Shown here: in pieces, positions 53,839-63,740 of the stretch | Layout: each line of letters begins with the position of its first letter | Position numbering within the stretch: the stretch's first letter is position 1 | Assembly: GCF_029760955.1 (NCBI RefSeq) | Contig: NZ_CP121682.1 | Coordinates: forward strand, 620,001-684,000 | Origin: Streptomyces cathayae | GTDB lineage: Bacteria > Actinomycetota > Actinomycetes > Streptomycetales > Streptomycetaceae | Direction of reading: 5' to 3' | DNA length: 64,000 nt | Notes under the pieces: generated by a model | What the model was told of the DNA's origin: nothing | The model's database searches: none | Seen by the model: the letters and a program-made list of their open reading frames with translations, nothing else | Made by a program: the position numbers and the translations under genes

Positions 53839-55665
53839 ATGCAGGACCGGAGTCTGTCCAGACGAACCGTTCTCGCCTCCGCGACCGTGGTCGTCGCGAG
53901 CGCGACGGGCGTGGTGGGCGTGACGGCCACCCCCGCGGTCGCGCACAAACGCGACAACCGCCTCAAGCAGATCATCTCCAGGATGAGCATCGAGGCGAAG
54001 ATCGGCCAGCTGTTCGTGCCGTACTTCTACGGTGCGTCGGCGACTTCTCCCAGCCGGTTCGACCAGGAACGCAACCTCAGGGAACTCGGCGTCCGCACGG
54101 TGGCCGAGCTCATCGCCAAGTACCACATCGGCGGTGTCATCTACTTCCACGGCTGGACCAACAACATCCAGGATCCCCGCCAGATCGCGGAGTTGACGAA
54201 CGGTGTGCAGCGGGCCTCGCTCGCCCTGCCCACCCCTGTCCCGGCCCTGATCTCCATCGACCAGGAGCACGGGGTCAACGTCCGCATCGGCAGCGGCGCC
54301 ACCCAGCTGCCGGGCGCGATGGCGCTCGGCGCGGGCCGCTCGCTCTCCGACGCGCGCACCGCCGGACGGATATCGGGCACCGAACTCGCCGCCCTGGGCA
54401 TCCATCAGAACTTCGCCCCGGTCGCCGACGTCAACGTCAATCCGGCCAACCCCATCATCAACGTCCGCTCCTTCGGCGCCGACGCCCGCGAGGTCGGCCG
54501 CATGGTGGCGGCCCAGGTGACGGGCTATCAGCAAGCCGGCGTCGCGGCCTGCGCCAAGCACTTCCCGGGCCACGGGGACACCGGGCAGGACAGCCACACC
54601 GACCTGCCCGCGATCACCCACACCCGCGAGGAGTGGGAGCGCATCGACGCCCCGCCCTTCAGGGCCGCCATCGCCGCCGGCGTCGACTCGATCATGACCG
54701 CGCACCTCCAGGTCCCCGCGCTCGACCCCAGCAACGAACCGGCCACCCTGTCGCCCACGATCCTCCAGGGCGTGCTGCGCGACGAACTCGGCTTCGACGG
54801 CGTGATCGTCACCGACGCCCTCAACATGCACGGCGTGCGCACCAAGTACGGCGACGACCGCGTGCCCGTCCTCGCCCTCAAGGCCGGCGCCGACCAACTG
54901 CTGTTCCCGCCGGACATCTCCGTCGCCTACAACGGCGTCCTGGCCGCCGTCCGCAGCGGAGAGATCACCGAGGACCGGCTCGACGAGTCGGTCCTGCGCA
55001 TCCTGCGGGTCAAGGACAAGGTCGGCCTGCTCGGCGGCAGCCCCTACGTGTCCCCGAAGGAGGTCGACCGGGTCGTCGGCGCCCGCGGGCACCGGCTCGC
55101 CGCCGCCCGGATCGCCGAGCGCACCACCACCCTGCTGGTCAACGAGGGCAAGGCGCTCCCGCTGCGCAGCAGGCAGCGGAAGCTGCTCGTGGTCGGCGCC
55201 AGCCCGGCCTTCCCGACCGACGACACCCGCACCACGGTGCCCGAGCTGGCCAGGGCGTTCGACGAACTGGGCTACCGCACCACCCACCTCGCCACCGGCC
55301 GGGCGCCCGACGCCGCGAAGGTCGACGAGGCCGTGGCCGCCGCCCGGGGACGGGACGCGGTGGTGGTCACCACCGACAACGTCGACGCCACCAGCGCCCA
55401 GCGCACCCTGGTGTCCCGGCTGCTCGCGACGGGCGTCCCCGTCGTCCACCTCGCGGTGCGCAACCCCTACGACATCGCCCACCTCGGCGGCGTCCCCGCC
55501 TCACTGGTCTCCTACTGCTGGACCGAGGTCGAACTGCGCGCCGCCGCACGGGTGATCGCCGGCCGGGTCGAGCCGCGCGGCAGGCTGCCCGTGCCCGTCC
55601 AGCGGGCCGACGACCCGGCCGAGGTCCTCTTCCGCTCCGGGCACGGCCTGTCGTACGCCGACTGA
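53839..55665 (+). CDS. Secreted GH3 glycosidase (beta-N-acetylhexosaminidase type)
   Basis: 608 residues. N-terminal Tat signal (LSRRTVLASATVVVASA, cleavage near AVAH). GH3 barrel with the NagZ-type catalytic loop KHFPGHGDTGQDSH (His/Asp dyad as acid/base) and nucleophile Asp in VIVTDALNMHGVR. Substrate region IDQEHGVNVRIGSGATQLPG. A C-terminal alpha/beta domain (VVGASPAFPTDDTRTTVPEL) follows, as in longer NagZ relatives. Probably releases N-acetylglucosamine from chitin or muropeptides outside the cell. ATG follows AAGGAG. Stands alone. Confidence 0.92.
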   Translation: MQDRSLSRRTVLASATVVVASATGVVGVTATPAVAHKRDNRLKQIISRMSIEAKIGQLFVPYFYGASATSPSRFDQERNLRELGVRTVAELIAKYHIGGVIYFHGWTNNIQDPRQIAELTNGVQRASLALPTPVPALISIDQEHGVNVRIGSGATQLPGAMALGAGRSLSDARTAGRISGTELAALGIHQNFAPVADVNVNPANPIINVRSFGADAREVGRMVAAQVTGYQQAGVAACAKHFPGHGDTGQDSHTDLPAITHTREEWERIDAPPFRAAIAAGVDSIMTAHLQVPALDPSNEPATLSPTILQGVLRDELGFDGVIVTDALNMHGVRTKYGDDRVPVLALKAGADQLLFPPDISVAYNGVLAAVRSGEITEDRLDESVLRILRVKDKVGLLGGSPYVSPKEVDRVVGARGHRLAAARIAERTTTLLVNEGKALPLRSRQRKLLVVGASPAFPTDDTRTTVPELARAFDELGYRTTHLATGRAPDAAKVDEAVAAARGRDAVVVTTDNVDATSAQRTLVSRLLATGVPVVHLAVRNPYDIAHLGGVPASLVSYCWTEVELRAAARVIAGRVEPRGRLPVPVQRADDPAEVLFRSGHGLSYAD

Positions 55666-55736
55666 CGTCCGCGCCCTCGCACGGCTTTCCGCCCCGGTGC
55701 CGGCGACGCACCGCCCCCGGCCGTCCCGGCCCCGCC

Positions 55737-56612
55737 TCACGCCGCGTCGGGTACGACCACGACCGGGCAGCCGGAGTGGTGCAGGACGGTGTGGGCGACC
55801 CGTCCGAGGCGGGGGCCGGAACGGCCGGGGCGACGTCGGCCGACGACCAGGAGGCCGGCCTCCTCCGAGGCGGCGAGAAGCACCCTGCGGGCAGGGCCCT
55901 CCACGGTGCGCCGGCGCAGTTCCACGTCCGCCGGGGCGTCGGAGAGGGCGGCCTCCAGTTCCTTGGCGGCCCGTTCCTCGTGCGGCCGCTCGGGCTCCCC
56001 GGTGAGCAGGGGGTGGCTGATCGACTCGTGCGCGGGGCACCGCCAGGCCCGTACCGCCTCCAACGGGACGCCGCGCCGCCGTGCCTCCTCGTAGGCGAAG
56101 CGCAGCGCCGCCGTCGGCGCGTCGGCCACACCGACGACGATGCGGTCGTGACGTCCGCCGGTGGCCCGGTTGTCGTGGCTGCCTCGGATCACGACGACCG
56201 GGCAGTGGGCGTGGGTGGCCACGGCCAGGCTGACGGAGCCCAGCAACGCGCCGGCGAGTCCGCTGCGCCCGCGGGTACCGACGACCAGGGCGGAGGCGTT
56301 GCGGCTCTCGCGCACCAGGACGTACTCGGGTTCCTCGGGCACGACCGCGGTGGTGACGGACAGGCCGGCATGGTGGCGCCGGGCACGCCGGACGGCGGCG
56401 GCGAGGATGTCCTCGGGGGTCACGTGCCCGGAGGACTGGCCGAGTTCCGGCGCGAGCGCGGTGCCCTCGTACCGTTCCCACAGGGAGGCGAACACCACGC
56501 GCAGGGGCACGTCGCGCAGGGCGGCCTCGTCGGCCGCCCAGTCGACGGCCCGCAGGCTGGAATCGGACCCGTCGACTCCGACGACCAGGGGCAGGTGCAG
56601 GTGCAGGGACAT
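55737..56612 (-). CDS. Universal stress protein with two UspA domains
   Basis: 291 residues, cytoplasmic. Both Usp halves show the strand-loop start (PLVVGVDGSDSSLRAVDWAA; RIVVGVADAPTAALRFAYEE) and the ATP-binding motif, complete in the first (GTRGRSGLAGALLGSVSLAV) and modified in the second (GRRRPGRSGPRLGRVAHTVL). Tandem Usp proteins are typical hypoxia/dormancy products in actinobacteria. Downstream of adhP, same strand, start separated by 5 bases, so cotranscribed with it under the DevR-like boxes near 57.8 kb. Confidence 0.92.
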   Translation of the reverse strand: MSLHLHLPLVVGVDGSDSSLRAVDWAADEAALRDVPLRVVFASLWERYEGTALAPELGQSSGHVTPEDILAAAVRRARRHHAGLSVTTAVVPEEPEYVLVRESRNASALVVGTRGRSGLAGALLGSVSLAVATHAHCPVVVIRGSHDNRATGGRHDRIVVGVADAPTAALRFAYEEARRRGVPLEAVRAWRCPAHESISHPLLTGEPERPHEERAAKELEAALSDAPADVELRRRTVEGPARRVLLAASEEAGLLVVGRRRPGRSGPRLGRVAHTVLHHSGCPVVVVPDAA

Positions 56613-56617
56613 CTTTC

Positions 56618-57640
56618 TCAGCCTTCCGCGCCGAGGTCGAAGACGATGCGGGCCTTGACCTGACCGCGCAGGACCTCGTCGATGGATTCGTTGACGGCGG
56701 TGAGCGGGCGGGTCTCCCGGATGACCTCGGTCCGGCCGGCCGCGTGGAGTCGGAAGACCTCGGCGAGGTCCTGGCGGGTGCCGACGATGGAGCCGATCAC
56801 CGAGGTGCCGCCCAGCACGGTGTCGAAGATGGGGACCTGGATGGTGCCGTGGGCGGGCAGGGCGACCATGACGAGTTTCCCGCCACGCCGCAGGCCGGAG
56901 TTGACGGCTTCGAAGGCGGCGGGGTTCACGGCGAGGGCAAGGGCGGCATGGGCGCCTCCGTGCCGTTTCAGCTCCGCGCCGACGTCCTGGGTGCGGGCGT
57001 CGATGAGGATGTCCGCGCCCAGTTCCCGGGCGAGTTCGAGCTTGTCGTCGGTGACGTCGATGGCGGCGACGGTGGCGCCGGCGATCTTCGCGTACTGCAC
57101 CGCCAGGTGGCCGAGTCCGCCCACACCGGAGACGGCGACGAGCTGGGCGGGCCGGACACCGGCGACCTTGAGAGCCTTGTACGTGGTGACGCCCGCGCAG
57201 GTCAGCGGGGCGGCGTCGACGGCGCTGACGCCCTCGGGCACGGGCTGGGCGAAGTCGGCCCGGACCAGCATCTTCTCGGCGTAGCTGCCGTCGCAGCCGT
57301 AGCCGGTGTTGACCTGGCTCTCGCAGAGCGTTTCCCAGCCGGACAGGCAGTGCTCGCACCGCCCGCACGCACTGCCGAGCCACGGCACGGCGACCCGTTG
57401 GCCGACGGCGAGGTGGGCGACGCCTTCTCCGAGTTTCTCGACGAGGCCGACGCCCTCGTGGCCGGGCACGAACGGCGGGGTGGGCTTGACGGGCCAGTCG
57501 CCGTGCGCGGCGTGGATGTCGGTGTGGCACAGCCCGGACGCCTCGACGCGGACCCGGACCTGCCCGGGGCCGGGCTCGGGGTCGGGTCGCTCCTCGATGA
57601 CCAGGGGTTTGCCGAATTCCCGTACGACCGCTGCCTTCAT
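56618..57640 (-). CDS. adhP: Zinc-dependent alcohol dehydrogenase AdhP
   Basis: 340 residues. Catalytic-zinc site SGLCHTDIHAAHGDWP and PGHEGVGLVEKLGEGV, structural-zinc Cys set CGRCEHCLSGWETLCESQ, NAD fold SGVGGLGHLAVQYAKIAGAT. The AdhP group reduces acetaldehyde or oxidises ethanol and is a common fermentative enzyme. With pyruvate formate-lyase nearby it would recycle NADH when oxygen is low. ATG reads MKAAVVREFGKP. Second gene after the short ORF at 57673, with DevR-like boxes upstream. Confidence 0.95.
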   Translation of the reverse strand: MKAAVVREFGKPLVIEERPDPEPGPGQVRVRVEASGLCHTDIHAAHGDWPVKPTPPFVPGHEGVGLVEKLGEGVAHLAVGQRVAVPWLGSACGRCEHCLSGWETLCESQVNTGYGCDGSYAEKMLVRADFAQPVPEGVSAVDAAPLTCAGVTTYKALKVAGVRPAQLVAVSGVGGLGHLAVQYAKIAGATVAAIDVTDDKLELARELGADILIDARTQDVGAELKRHGGAHAALALAVNPAAFEAVNSGLRRGGKLVMVALPAHGTIQVPIFDTVLGGTSVIGSIVGTRQDLAEVFRLHAAGRTEVIRETRPLTAVNESIDEVLRGQVKARIVFDLGAEG

Positions 57641-57672
57641 GCTGTCCTCGTTTCCCTTCCGGGGTGAGCGCG

Positions 57673-57747
57673 TCAGTCGTGTGCGACGACGACGAGGAGG
57701 GTGGCGTCGCGGGAGCCGCGGATCCCTGCGGTGATCGTGCGCGCCAT
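57673..57747 (-). CDS. Short ORF, 24 codons, possible leader or Usp remnant
   Basis: ATG with a perfect AGGAGG ribosome site. The peptide starts MARTITAGIRGSRDATLLVV and ends VAHD. It looks like the first strand of a universal stress protein (ITAGIDGS-like), ending where the helix should begin. It could be the stump of a deleted usp gene, a leader peptide for adhP or a real small protein. It sits 32 bases before adhP and 60 bases after the DevR-like boxes. Confidence 0.5.
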   Translation of the reverse strand: MARTITAGIRGSRDATLLVVVAHD

Positions 57748-57807
57748 GGTGGCCTCCTGTATCGGGGGGTCTGACTTCAGCCTCTCGTCCGGCACGTTCC
57801 CGGGACA

Positions 57808-57842
57808 GGGGCCGCTGGTCCCCGGCGGGGACCGACCGGCCC
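57808..57842. promoter_or_regulatory. Two DevR/DosR-like palindromes before the adhP-usp genes
   Basis: GGGGCCGCTGGTCCCC (57808-57823) and GGGGACCGACCGGCCC (57827-57842), each imperfectly palindromic and spaced by 3 bases. The form GGGNC-centre-GNCCC is what actinobacterial DevR/DosR-type hypoxia regulators bind, usually in pairs. Confidence 0.6.
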
Positions 57843-57851
57843 TGTGCACAT

Positions 57852-58637
57852 TCAGTGGGCCGGCAGACCGCGTTCCCGGAACTGCCCGCGGACCCGGTCC
57901 ACCAGTGTCACGTCGGGGACCGGCGTGTTCCGCAGGGGGAAGGGAACGCCCAACGCGTCGTACTTGTGGGCGCCGAGCTTGTGGAACGGCAGGATGTCGA
58001 CCCGCTCGACACTGCCGAGGCCCGCGAGGAAGGCGGCGAGCCCATCGATCGCCTCCGGGGCGTCGGTCCAGCCGGGCACCAGTACGTACCTGATCCACAT
58101 GCGTTTGCCCAGCCGGTCGAGACGGGTGGCGAAGTCGAGGGTGGGGGCGAGTTCGCCGCAGGTCAGCTTCCGGTACGTCGTGGCGTCGAAGGACTTGATG
58201 TCCAGCAGCACCAGGTCGGTGTCGGCGAGGAGTCCGTCCGTGGCGCGGGCGCCGAGAAAGCCGGAGGTGTCGAGGGCGGTGTGCAGACCGAGTTCCTTGC
58301 AGCGGCGGAAGACCGCGGCCGTGAACGCCGGCTGCAGGAGGGCCTCGCCGCCGGTGAGGGTCACTCCCCCGCCGGCGGTGGTGATGAAGGCCCGGTACTT
58401 CTCGATCTCGGCCATCACCTCGTCGACGGTGGCCGGTTTCCCGTCCCTCATGTGCCAGGTGTCCGGGTTGGCGCAGTACAGGCAGCGCAGGGGACAGCCG
58501 CTGACGAAGAGGACGAACCGGGTCCCGGGACCGTCCACACCGGTGGACAGGTCCCAGGAGTGGATCCGGCCGGTGACCGCGCCGTTCGCGGTGCCGGTCG
58601 CAATGTCGGTCGCAATGCCGTTCGCGATGCCGTTCAC
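57852..58637 (-). CDS. pflA: Pyruvate formate-lyase activating enzyme (radical SAM)
   Basis: 261 residues. Radical-SAM Cys motif [15 protein letters not shown] (C-x3-C-x2-C) binding the 4Fe-4S cluster, SAM-binding [15 protein letters not shown], and the later [18 protein letters not shown]. It makes the glycyl radical on PflB. GTG start overlaps the pflB stop (GTGA), so expression is coupled. The first 20 residues ([20 protein letters not shown]) are a degenerate NGIA/TDIA repeat not found in other PflA proteins, encoded by short direct repeats; the real domain starts near [18 protein letters not shown]. Confidence 0.95.
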   Translation of the reverse strand: MNGIANGIATDIATGTANGAVTGRIHSWDLSTGVDGPGTRFVLFVSGCPLRCLYCANPDTWHMRDGKPATVDEVMAEIEKYRAFITTAGGGVTLTGGEALLQPAFTAAVFRRCKELGLHTALDTSGFLGARATDGLLADTDLVLLDIKSFDATTYRKLTCGELAPTLDFATRLDRLGKRMWIRYVLVPGWTDAPEAIDGLAAFLAGLGSVERVDILPFHKLGAHKYDALGVPFPLRNTPVPDVTLVDRVRGQFRERGLPAH

Positions 58638-60892
58638 AGCGATCCGTGGAAGGTGCGGCTGATCACGTCGAGCTGCTGCTCCCGGGTCAGACGGACGAAG
58701 TTGACGGCGTATCCGGAGACCCGGACCGTCAGCTCCGGGTACTTCTCCGGGTGCTCCATGGCGTCCTCCAGGGTCGCCCGGTCCAGGACGTTGACGTTCA
58801 TGTGGAAACCGCCGGAGGCCGTGTACGCGTCCAGGATGCCGACCAGGTGACCGGCGCGTTCCCCGGGGACGTGCCCCAGTCCCTCCGGGGTGATCGTGGT
58901 GGTCAGGGAGATGCCGTCCCGTGCCGCCTCGTACGGCAGCTTGGCCACCGACAGGGCCGAGGCGGCCACCCCGTGCCGGTCGCGGCCGTTCATCGGGTTG
59001 GCGCCGGGGGCGAAGGGCTGTCCGGCACGGCGGCCGTCGGGGGTGTTGCCGGTGTGCCTGCCGTAGACGACGTTGGAGGTGATGGTCAGCACGGACTGGG
59101 TGTGCTCGGCGTCGCGGTAGGTGGGGTGCCGGCGCACCTTCGCCATGAAGGACTCCACCAGGTCGACGGCGAGCGCGTCGACGCGGTCGTCGTTGTTGCC
59201 GTACGCCGGGAACTCGCCCTCGGTGTGGAAGTCCACGGCCAGTCCGGTCGCGTCGCGGAACACCCTGACCCGGGCGTGCTTGACGGCGGACAGGCTGTCC
59301 ACGGCGACGGACAGACCGGCGATGCCGCAGGCCATGAAGCGGTGCACGGGGTGGTCGTGCAGGGCCATCTCGATGCGCTCGTAGGCGTACTTGTCATGCA
59401 TGTAGTGGATGACGTTGAGCGCTTCCACGTACGTCCGGGCGAGCCAGTCCAGGACCCGGTCGTACGCGGCCGACAGCTCGTCGTAGTCGAGGTACTCGCC
59501 GGTCAGCGGCGGCGTCTCGGGGGTGATCTGGTCGCCGGTCATCTCGTCACGGCCGCCGTTGACCGCGTAGAGCAGGGCCTTGGCGAGGTTGACGCGGGCA
59601 CCGAAGAACTGCATCTGCTTGCCGACCGCCATCGCGGAGACGCAGCAGGCGATGGCGGTGTCGTCGCCGGTGCGCGGGCGCATCAGGTCGTCGGACTCGT
59701 ACTGGACGGCGCTGGTGTCGATGGACACCTGGGCGCAGAACTCCTTGAAGCCGTCCGGGAGCCGGGGCGACCACAGCACGGTCAGGTTGGGCTCGGGGGC
59801 CGGGCCGAGGTTGTAGAGGGTCTGCAGGAAGCGGAAGGAGGTGCGGGTGACCAGCGGTCGGCCGTCGGTGCCGATGCCGCCGATGGATTCCGTCACCCAG
59901 GTCGGGTCGCCGGAGAACAGGGTGTCGTACTCGGGGGTGCGCAGGAACCGCACGATGCGGAGCTTGATGACGAAGTCGTCGATCAGTTCCTGGGCACGGG
60001 TCTCGTCGAGGAGCCCTTCGTCCAGGTCCCGTTGGAGGTAGACGTCCAGGAAGGTGGAGGTGCGGCCCAGGGACATCGCGGCGCCGTTCTGCTCCTTCAC
60101 CGCGGCGAGGAAGCCGAGGTAGAGCCACTGGACCGCCTCGTGCGCGGTGGTCGCGGGCCGGGTGACGTCGCAGCCGTAGGCCGCCGCCATGCGGGTCAGC
60201 TCGCCCAGCGCCCGGATCTGCTCGGCCAGTTCCTCGCGGTCGCGGATGACGTCCGCGGTGGACGGCCGGGCGTCCAGCAGGGCGCGTTCGGCGCGCTTGG
60301 CCTCCACCAGCCGGTCGGTGCCGTAGAGCGCGACGCGCCGGTAGTCGCCGATGATGCGTCCGCGCCCGTAGGCGTCCGGCAGGCCGGTGATGATGCCGAC
60401 CCTGCGGGCGGCCCGCATCGCCGGGGTGTAGGCGTCGAAGACTCCGTCGTTGTGGGTCTTGCGGTAGGTCCCGAAAACCTTCGACACGAAGGGGTCGGCC
60501 TCGTAGCCGTACGCCTTCAGACCGTTCTCCACCATGCGCAGACCGCCGTTGGGCATGATCGCCCGCTTCAGCGGGGCGTCGGTCTGCAGGCCGACGATCA
60601 GCTCGCGGTCGCGGTCGATGAAGCCGGGGGCGTGGGAAGTAATCGTGGACGGGGTGGCGGTGTCCACGTCGAGGACGCCCTTGCGCCTCTCCTCGGGGAA
60701 CAGCGCGCTGACCTTCTCCCAGACCGCGCGCGTGCGGTCCGTGGGGCCGGTCAGGAAGGAGGCGTCGCCTTCGTAGGGTGTGTAGTTGGCCTGGATGAAG
60801 TCGCGTACGTCGACGCGCTCACGCCATCCGCTTCCGACGAACTGCCGTCGGGCGTCGGCGGTCCGGGGGCCGGCTGTCACCGTCGCGGTCAT
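58634..60892 (-). CDS. pflB: Pyruvate formate-lyase (formate acetyltransferase)
   Basis: 752 residues, the normal PflB length. Adjacent catalytic Cys pair in [17 protein letters not shown], glycyl-radical loop in [20 protein letters not shown] close to the C-terminus, and pyruvate-site residues in the barrel (PFLGRTST-like [15 protein letters not shown]). Cleaves pyruvate with CoA to acetyl-CoA and formate, without NADH, and is destroyed by oxygen when activated. ATG follows GAGAGGACC. First gene of a pflB-pflA operon. Two DevR-like sites lie 95-130 bases upstream, indicating hypoxic induction. Confidence 0.96.
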   Translation of the reverse strand: MTATVTAGPRTADARRQFVGSGWRERVDVRDFIQANYTPYEGDASFLTGPTDRTRAVWEKVSALFPEERRKGVLDVDTATPSTITSHAPGFIDRDRELIVGLQTDAPLKRAIMPNGGLRMVENGLKAYGYEADPFVSKVFGTYRKTHNDGVFDAYTPAMRAARRVGIITGLPDAYGRGRIIGDYRRVALYGTDRLVEAKRAERALLDARPSTADVIRDREELAEQIRALGELTRMAAAYGCDVTRPATTAHEAVQWLYLGFLAAVKEQNGAAMSLGRTSTFLDVYLQRDLDEGLLDETRAQELIDDFVIKLRIVRFLRTPEYDTLFSGDPTWVTESIGGIGTDGRPLVTRTSFRFLQTLYNLGPAPEPNLTVLWSPRLPDGFKEFCAQVSIDTSAVQYESDDLMRPRTGDDTAIACCVSAMAVGKQMQFFGARVNLAKALLYAVNGGRDEMTGDQITPETPPLTGEYLDYDELSAAYDRVLDWLARTYVEALNVIHYMHDKYAYERIEMALHDHPVHRFMACGIAGLSVAVDSLSAVKHARVRVFRDATGLAVDFHTEGEFPAYGNNDDRVDALAVDLVESFMAKVRRHPTYRDAEHTQSVLTITSNVVYGRHTGNTPDGRRAGQPFAPGANPMNGRDRHGVAASALSVAKLPYEAARDGISLTTTITPEGLGHVPGERAGHLVGILDAYTASGGFHMNVNVLDRATLEDAMEHPEKYPELTVRVSGYAVNFVRLTREQQLDVISRTFHGSL

Positions 60893-61554
60893 CACAGGTC
60901 CTCTCGTCGGACGAACGGTCTCCTCATCGACGATGCTCGTCGTCCGGGCCGATGGCCGACAGTGCCGGACAGGGCACGGGACGTGCCCCTTCGGTCCCCG
61001 GGCCGCCGGGACCTTCGGCCCCTGACCGCGCACCAGGGCGTGGGACCCGGCCGTCCTGCGTTTCCCGGAGGCCGGTGCGGGCGACCGCACGGCGGCCGGT
61101 GTGGTGGATGCCGTGGCACGGGCTCTCGGTGATCACACGTGGAGGCGACCTGGGGTCCGCCGTGCGGTGGGCAGCGGTCGGGTGTTCCGTTCGCTGAAGA
61201 CGGCCGTCTCGTGACCGGCGCTTCGACCGGGAGGGCGTGGCGTCCCTCACCTGCGTCGGAAGAGCCCCTTGAGTCGGCCCGGCGTGGAGCCGCGGAATCG
61301 TTGAAGCAGAAGGCGATCCGGAAAAGCAGGTCGGTCGCGCTCCGAGCACGGACACCCCAGCCCGGGGTGAAACAGCGATACCGCTCACCCTTTGGCACAG
61401 AACCGATCAGCGTCAGGGCGTCCCTGGCCTGGGCCGCCTCCCAGAGCACGACATCGTCACCCACCAGGTCCGCCGCGCTGAGATGCCTCATCGGGTCGGT
61501 GATGCGGACGACCTCGATCAACTCGGTCTTCTCCTGAACAGGCGGAAGTATCAT
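60892..61554 (-). CDS. Hypothetical protein, C-terminal part doubtful
   Basis: The first 90 or so residues look like real protein: [60 protein letters not shown] and [19 protein letters not shown]. After CFNDSAAP the composition turns to Arg/Pro/Ser-rich sequence, the frame crosses the DevR-like boxes, and it ends in a TGATG overlap with pflB. A frameshift near 61280 is likely, with the real protein ending at about 61200-61260. Function unknown. If intact upstream it belongs to the hypoxia block by position. Confidence 0.4.
   Translation of the reverse strand: MILPPVQEKTELIEVVRITDPMRHLSAADLVGDDVVLWEAAQARDALTLIGSVPKGERYRCFTPGWGVRARSATDLLFRIAFCFNDSAAPRRADSRGSSDAGEGRHALPVEAPVTRRPSSANGTPDRCPPHGGPQVASTCDHREPVPRHPPHRPPCGRPHRPPGNAGRPGPTPWCAVRGRRSRRPGDRRGTSRALSGTVGHRPGRRASSMRRPFVRREDL
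60986..61022. promoter_or_regulatory. Two DevR/DosR-like boxes upstream of pflB
   Basis: CCCCTTCGGTCCCC (60986-60999) and GGGACCTTCGGCCCC (61008-61022). The second closely follows the DosR-type pattern GGGAC-x5-GGCCC, and the first is the same motif on the other strand. Their centres are about 22 bases apart, so they lie on one helix face. Confidence 0.65.
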
Positions 61555-61719
61555 GCGTAAAGAATCCCCGATCAAGATCCCGCGCACCGGAGCAGGCAGA
61601 CCTGGCGTGGTTCGCTGAAGGGGACGGACTCGACGCGCAGCACGTCGACCCGATGCGGTTCGGTCTGCGGGGGCCGCGGCAGGGGTCGGGCGCCTCGGCC
61701 GCCGGCCCGGGTCGGGCGG

Positions 61720-62709
61720 TCATTCCGTTTCGGGGGCGTGCGGGCTGCTCGTGGGGGGATCGGTCGGGCGGTCCCTGCCGCCGTCGTGGCCGGACGCCAC
61801 CACCGCGAGGAGACCGATCACGACGGCCGCGGCGGCGATCCTGCCCGCGGCCCGCAGGACCCAGCCCGGCAGGGAGCCGCTCCCGGGCCGGGCCGGCGCA
61901 CGCAGCCGCTCCGCCCGCCGGGCCGGCCGCAGCAGCCGGAGCAACAGCAGGACGGCGACCGGCAGTTGCAGCAGCCACAGCACGGTGCGCGGCCACTCGC
62001 CGTACCAGACGTTGGTGCCGTACAGCAGGGTGTGCCACACGCTCAGCACGTACACGACGATCACGAAGCGGTGCAGCCGGCGCCAGGCGTTCGCACCGAT
62101 GCGGTGCCGGACGTAGAACAGCAGGCCCAGGGGGATCGCCAGGTACAGGGCGCCCTGGCCGAGCGGGATGGCGATGCGGCCGGTCCCGGAGTCGTACCAG
62201 CCGGGCACGAAGGCGTCCGCGAAGCCGACCCACAGCCGCCTGGCCCACCCCACCTGGGCTTCGTAGCGCACGAGTTCGGCCGAGAACATCAGCGCGTGCG
62301 CGAACATCAGCGCCATCGTGGTCAGGCTGGTGGTGCGGTGCCAGCGCTCCAGGACCTGACGGGAGACGGGCAGCCGGGCCGGGCGCGGCCCCGACAGCAG
62401 CAGCCCGAGCATGACCGTGCCCCACGCCCACAGCAGTCCCGACCAGCCGAACGCCTGGCTGAGCAGGTACATCCAGTACGTACGCGGGTCGTCCATGAAC
62501 GGCATGACCGCGACCGTCGCCGAGTCGCCCGACTCCATGCGGGCCCAGAAGAACACGAACACGGCCGCCGTGAGGACGAACGCCGCGCTCGCGTCGGGCA
62601 GCGTGGCCCGCAGGTCGGCTTTCAGGGTGACGCGGTCCGCGGGGGGCCGCCGGTCAGGGGTGGGCGGCGTGGTCGTCCCGTCGTCCTCGGGCGTGGTCTC
62701 TGGCAGCAT
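61720..62709 (-). CDS. Ferric-reductase-like transmembrane cytochrome
   Basis: 329 residues. Disordered acidic N-terminus, then about eight membrane helices. Haem-ligand-type His residues are placed in WHRTTSLTTMALMFAHALMF and ANAWRRLHRFVIVVYVLSVWH, the two-helix arrangement of the ferric-reductase (FRE/NOX b-type) domain. The FAD/NAD-binding domain of full ferric reductases is absent. It would pass electrons across the membrane with partner proteins. ATG reads MLPETTPEDD. Near the pfl genes, so a link to low-oxygen redox balance is possible. Confidence 0.85.
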   Translation of the reverse strand: MLPETTPEDDGTTTPPTPDRRPPADRVTLKADLRATLPDASAAFVLTAAVFVFFWARMESGDSATVAVMPFMDDPRTYWMYLLSQAFGWSGLLWAWGTVMLGLLLSGPRPARLPVSRQVLERWHRTTSLTTMALMFAHALMFSAELVRYEAQVGWARRLWVGFADAFVPGWYDSGTGRIAIPLGQGALYLAIPLGLLFYVRHRIGANAWRRLHRFVIVVYVLSVWHTLLYGTNVWYGEWPRTVLWLLQLPVAVLLLLRLLRPARRAERLRAPARPGSGSLPGWVLRAAGRIAAAAVVIGLLAVVASGHDGGRDRPTDPPTSSPHAPETE

Positions 62710-62939
62710 CCTGTGGGCTCCCCGGCGCGGGCCACCGTCGAACGGTGCGCAGGTGTCGTGGAGGAACAAGTGTGGCCGGTGGGGGAGGGAATGCCGAGGA
62801 GACATCCGGCCAGAGCGGTGACCGTGGCTTCGAAGGGCGCGTCGACGGCCGTTGCCCGGCTCAGCAGTGCGCGGCGTCGGGAGGGGTGCGCGACCGACGG
62901 TGCCGGGGCGCGCGGGCCGCGGGCCGAACTCTCACGTCC

Positions 62940-63545
62940 TCACCGGCGGTGGACGCTGACGGCGTAGCCGCCGCCGGCGTAGGGGGCGGCGTCCCAGGTG
63001 GCGAAGCGGTCGACGAGGGTGAGGCCGGCTGCGGCGCAGCAGTCGTCGTACTCGGGCAGCGTGATGCCGGGCGGCACGGGCAGGTGGGCTTCGTCCAGGC
63101 CGAAGCCGGCGACCAGCAGACCGCCCGGACGCAGGGCCTCGGCCAGGCGCCGGACCACCGTGGCCTCGGTGCCGGCGGCGAGCAGCGGGAAAATATTTCC
63201 TGCGGCGACCACGAGGTCGAAGTCCGCCGCGATGCCGAGCAGGTCCGGCTCGAAGGCGGCCAGATCGGCCTGGAACCAGGGCAGTCCCGGCGCCTGCTGC
63301 CGCGCCACCGCCAGCATCGACGCGTCGAGATCCACCCCGACACAGTCGTATCCGAGCTCCGCGAGCCGGATCATGACCCGTCCGGTGCCGCACCCGGCGT
63401 CCAGCACCCGCGCTCCGGCGGGCACGAGCGCCGCGCAGAACCCTGCCTCCCCGTGCACGTCCTTACCGCTGTGGGCCAGGGCCGCGAACCGTGCGGCGTA
63501 GTCCTCGCCGGACGTCTCCCCGGTCAACTCCCTCCAACGGCTCAT
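62940..63545 (-). CDS. Class I SAM-dependent methyltransferase
   Basis: 201 residues, complete. Motif I VLDAGCGTGRVMIRLAELGY, the acidic end of strand 2 GVDLDASMLAV, and motif post-I FDLVVAAGNIFPLL. It matches the small methyltransferase-25/11 type found in all actinomycetes, substrate unknown. ATG reads MSRWRELTGETSGEDYAARF. Leftward, and it may share a promoter region with the conserved gene that starts at 63771 on the other strand. Confidence 0.9.
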   Translation of the reverse strand: MSRWRELTGETSGEDYAARFAALAHSGKDVHGEAGFCAALVPAGARVLDAGCGTGRVMIRLAELGYDCVGVDLDASMLAVARQQAPGLPWFQADLAAFEPDLLGIAADFDLVVAAGNIFPLLAAGTEATVVRRLAEALRPGGLLVAGFGLDEAHLPVPPGITLPEYDDCCAAAGLTLVDRFATWDAAPYAGGGYAVSVHRR

Positions 63546-63740
63546 GCGGCCCACTATAGGCCGACCGTGTGCCCCTCGAAGAAGCGGCCGGGCTCGCCGC
63601 GCTGAAGGCCGTCGCATGGAAGGGGCTCGAACGGGGCACCCGGTCGAGCCGGCGGAAGAGGACACCGCCTGTTGCGCGCGCCACGACCGACGCCGCGTGG
63701 CTCACCCGAGGAGTCCGCGGAGGGGCGGAGGAGGAGGGAC

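Noticed and set aside
53761..55482. 573-codon open frame on the minus strand
   Set aside because: Antisense shadow of the GH3 gene, which has signal peptide and catalytic residues.
58646..61132. 828-codon open frame on the plus strand opposite pflB
   Set aside because: pflB on the other strand has all catalytic motifs; this frame has none and is a mirror effect of its codon bias.
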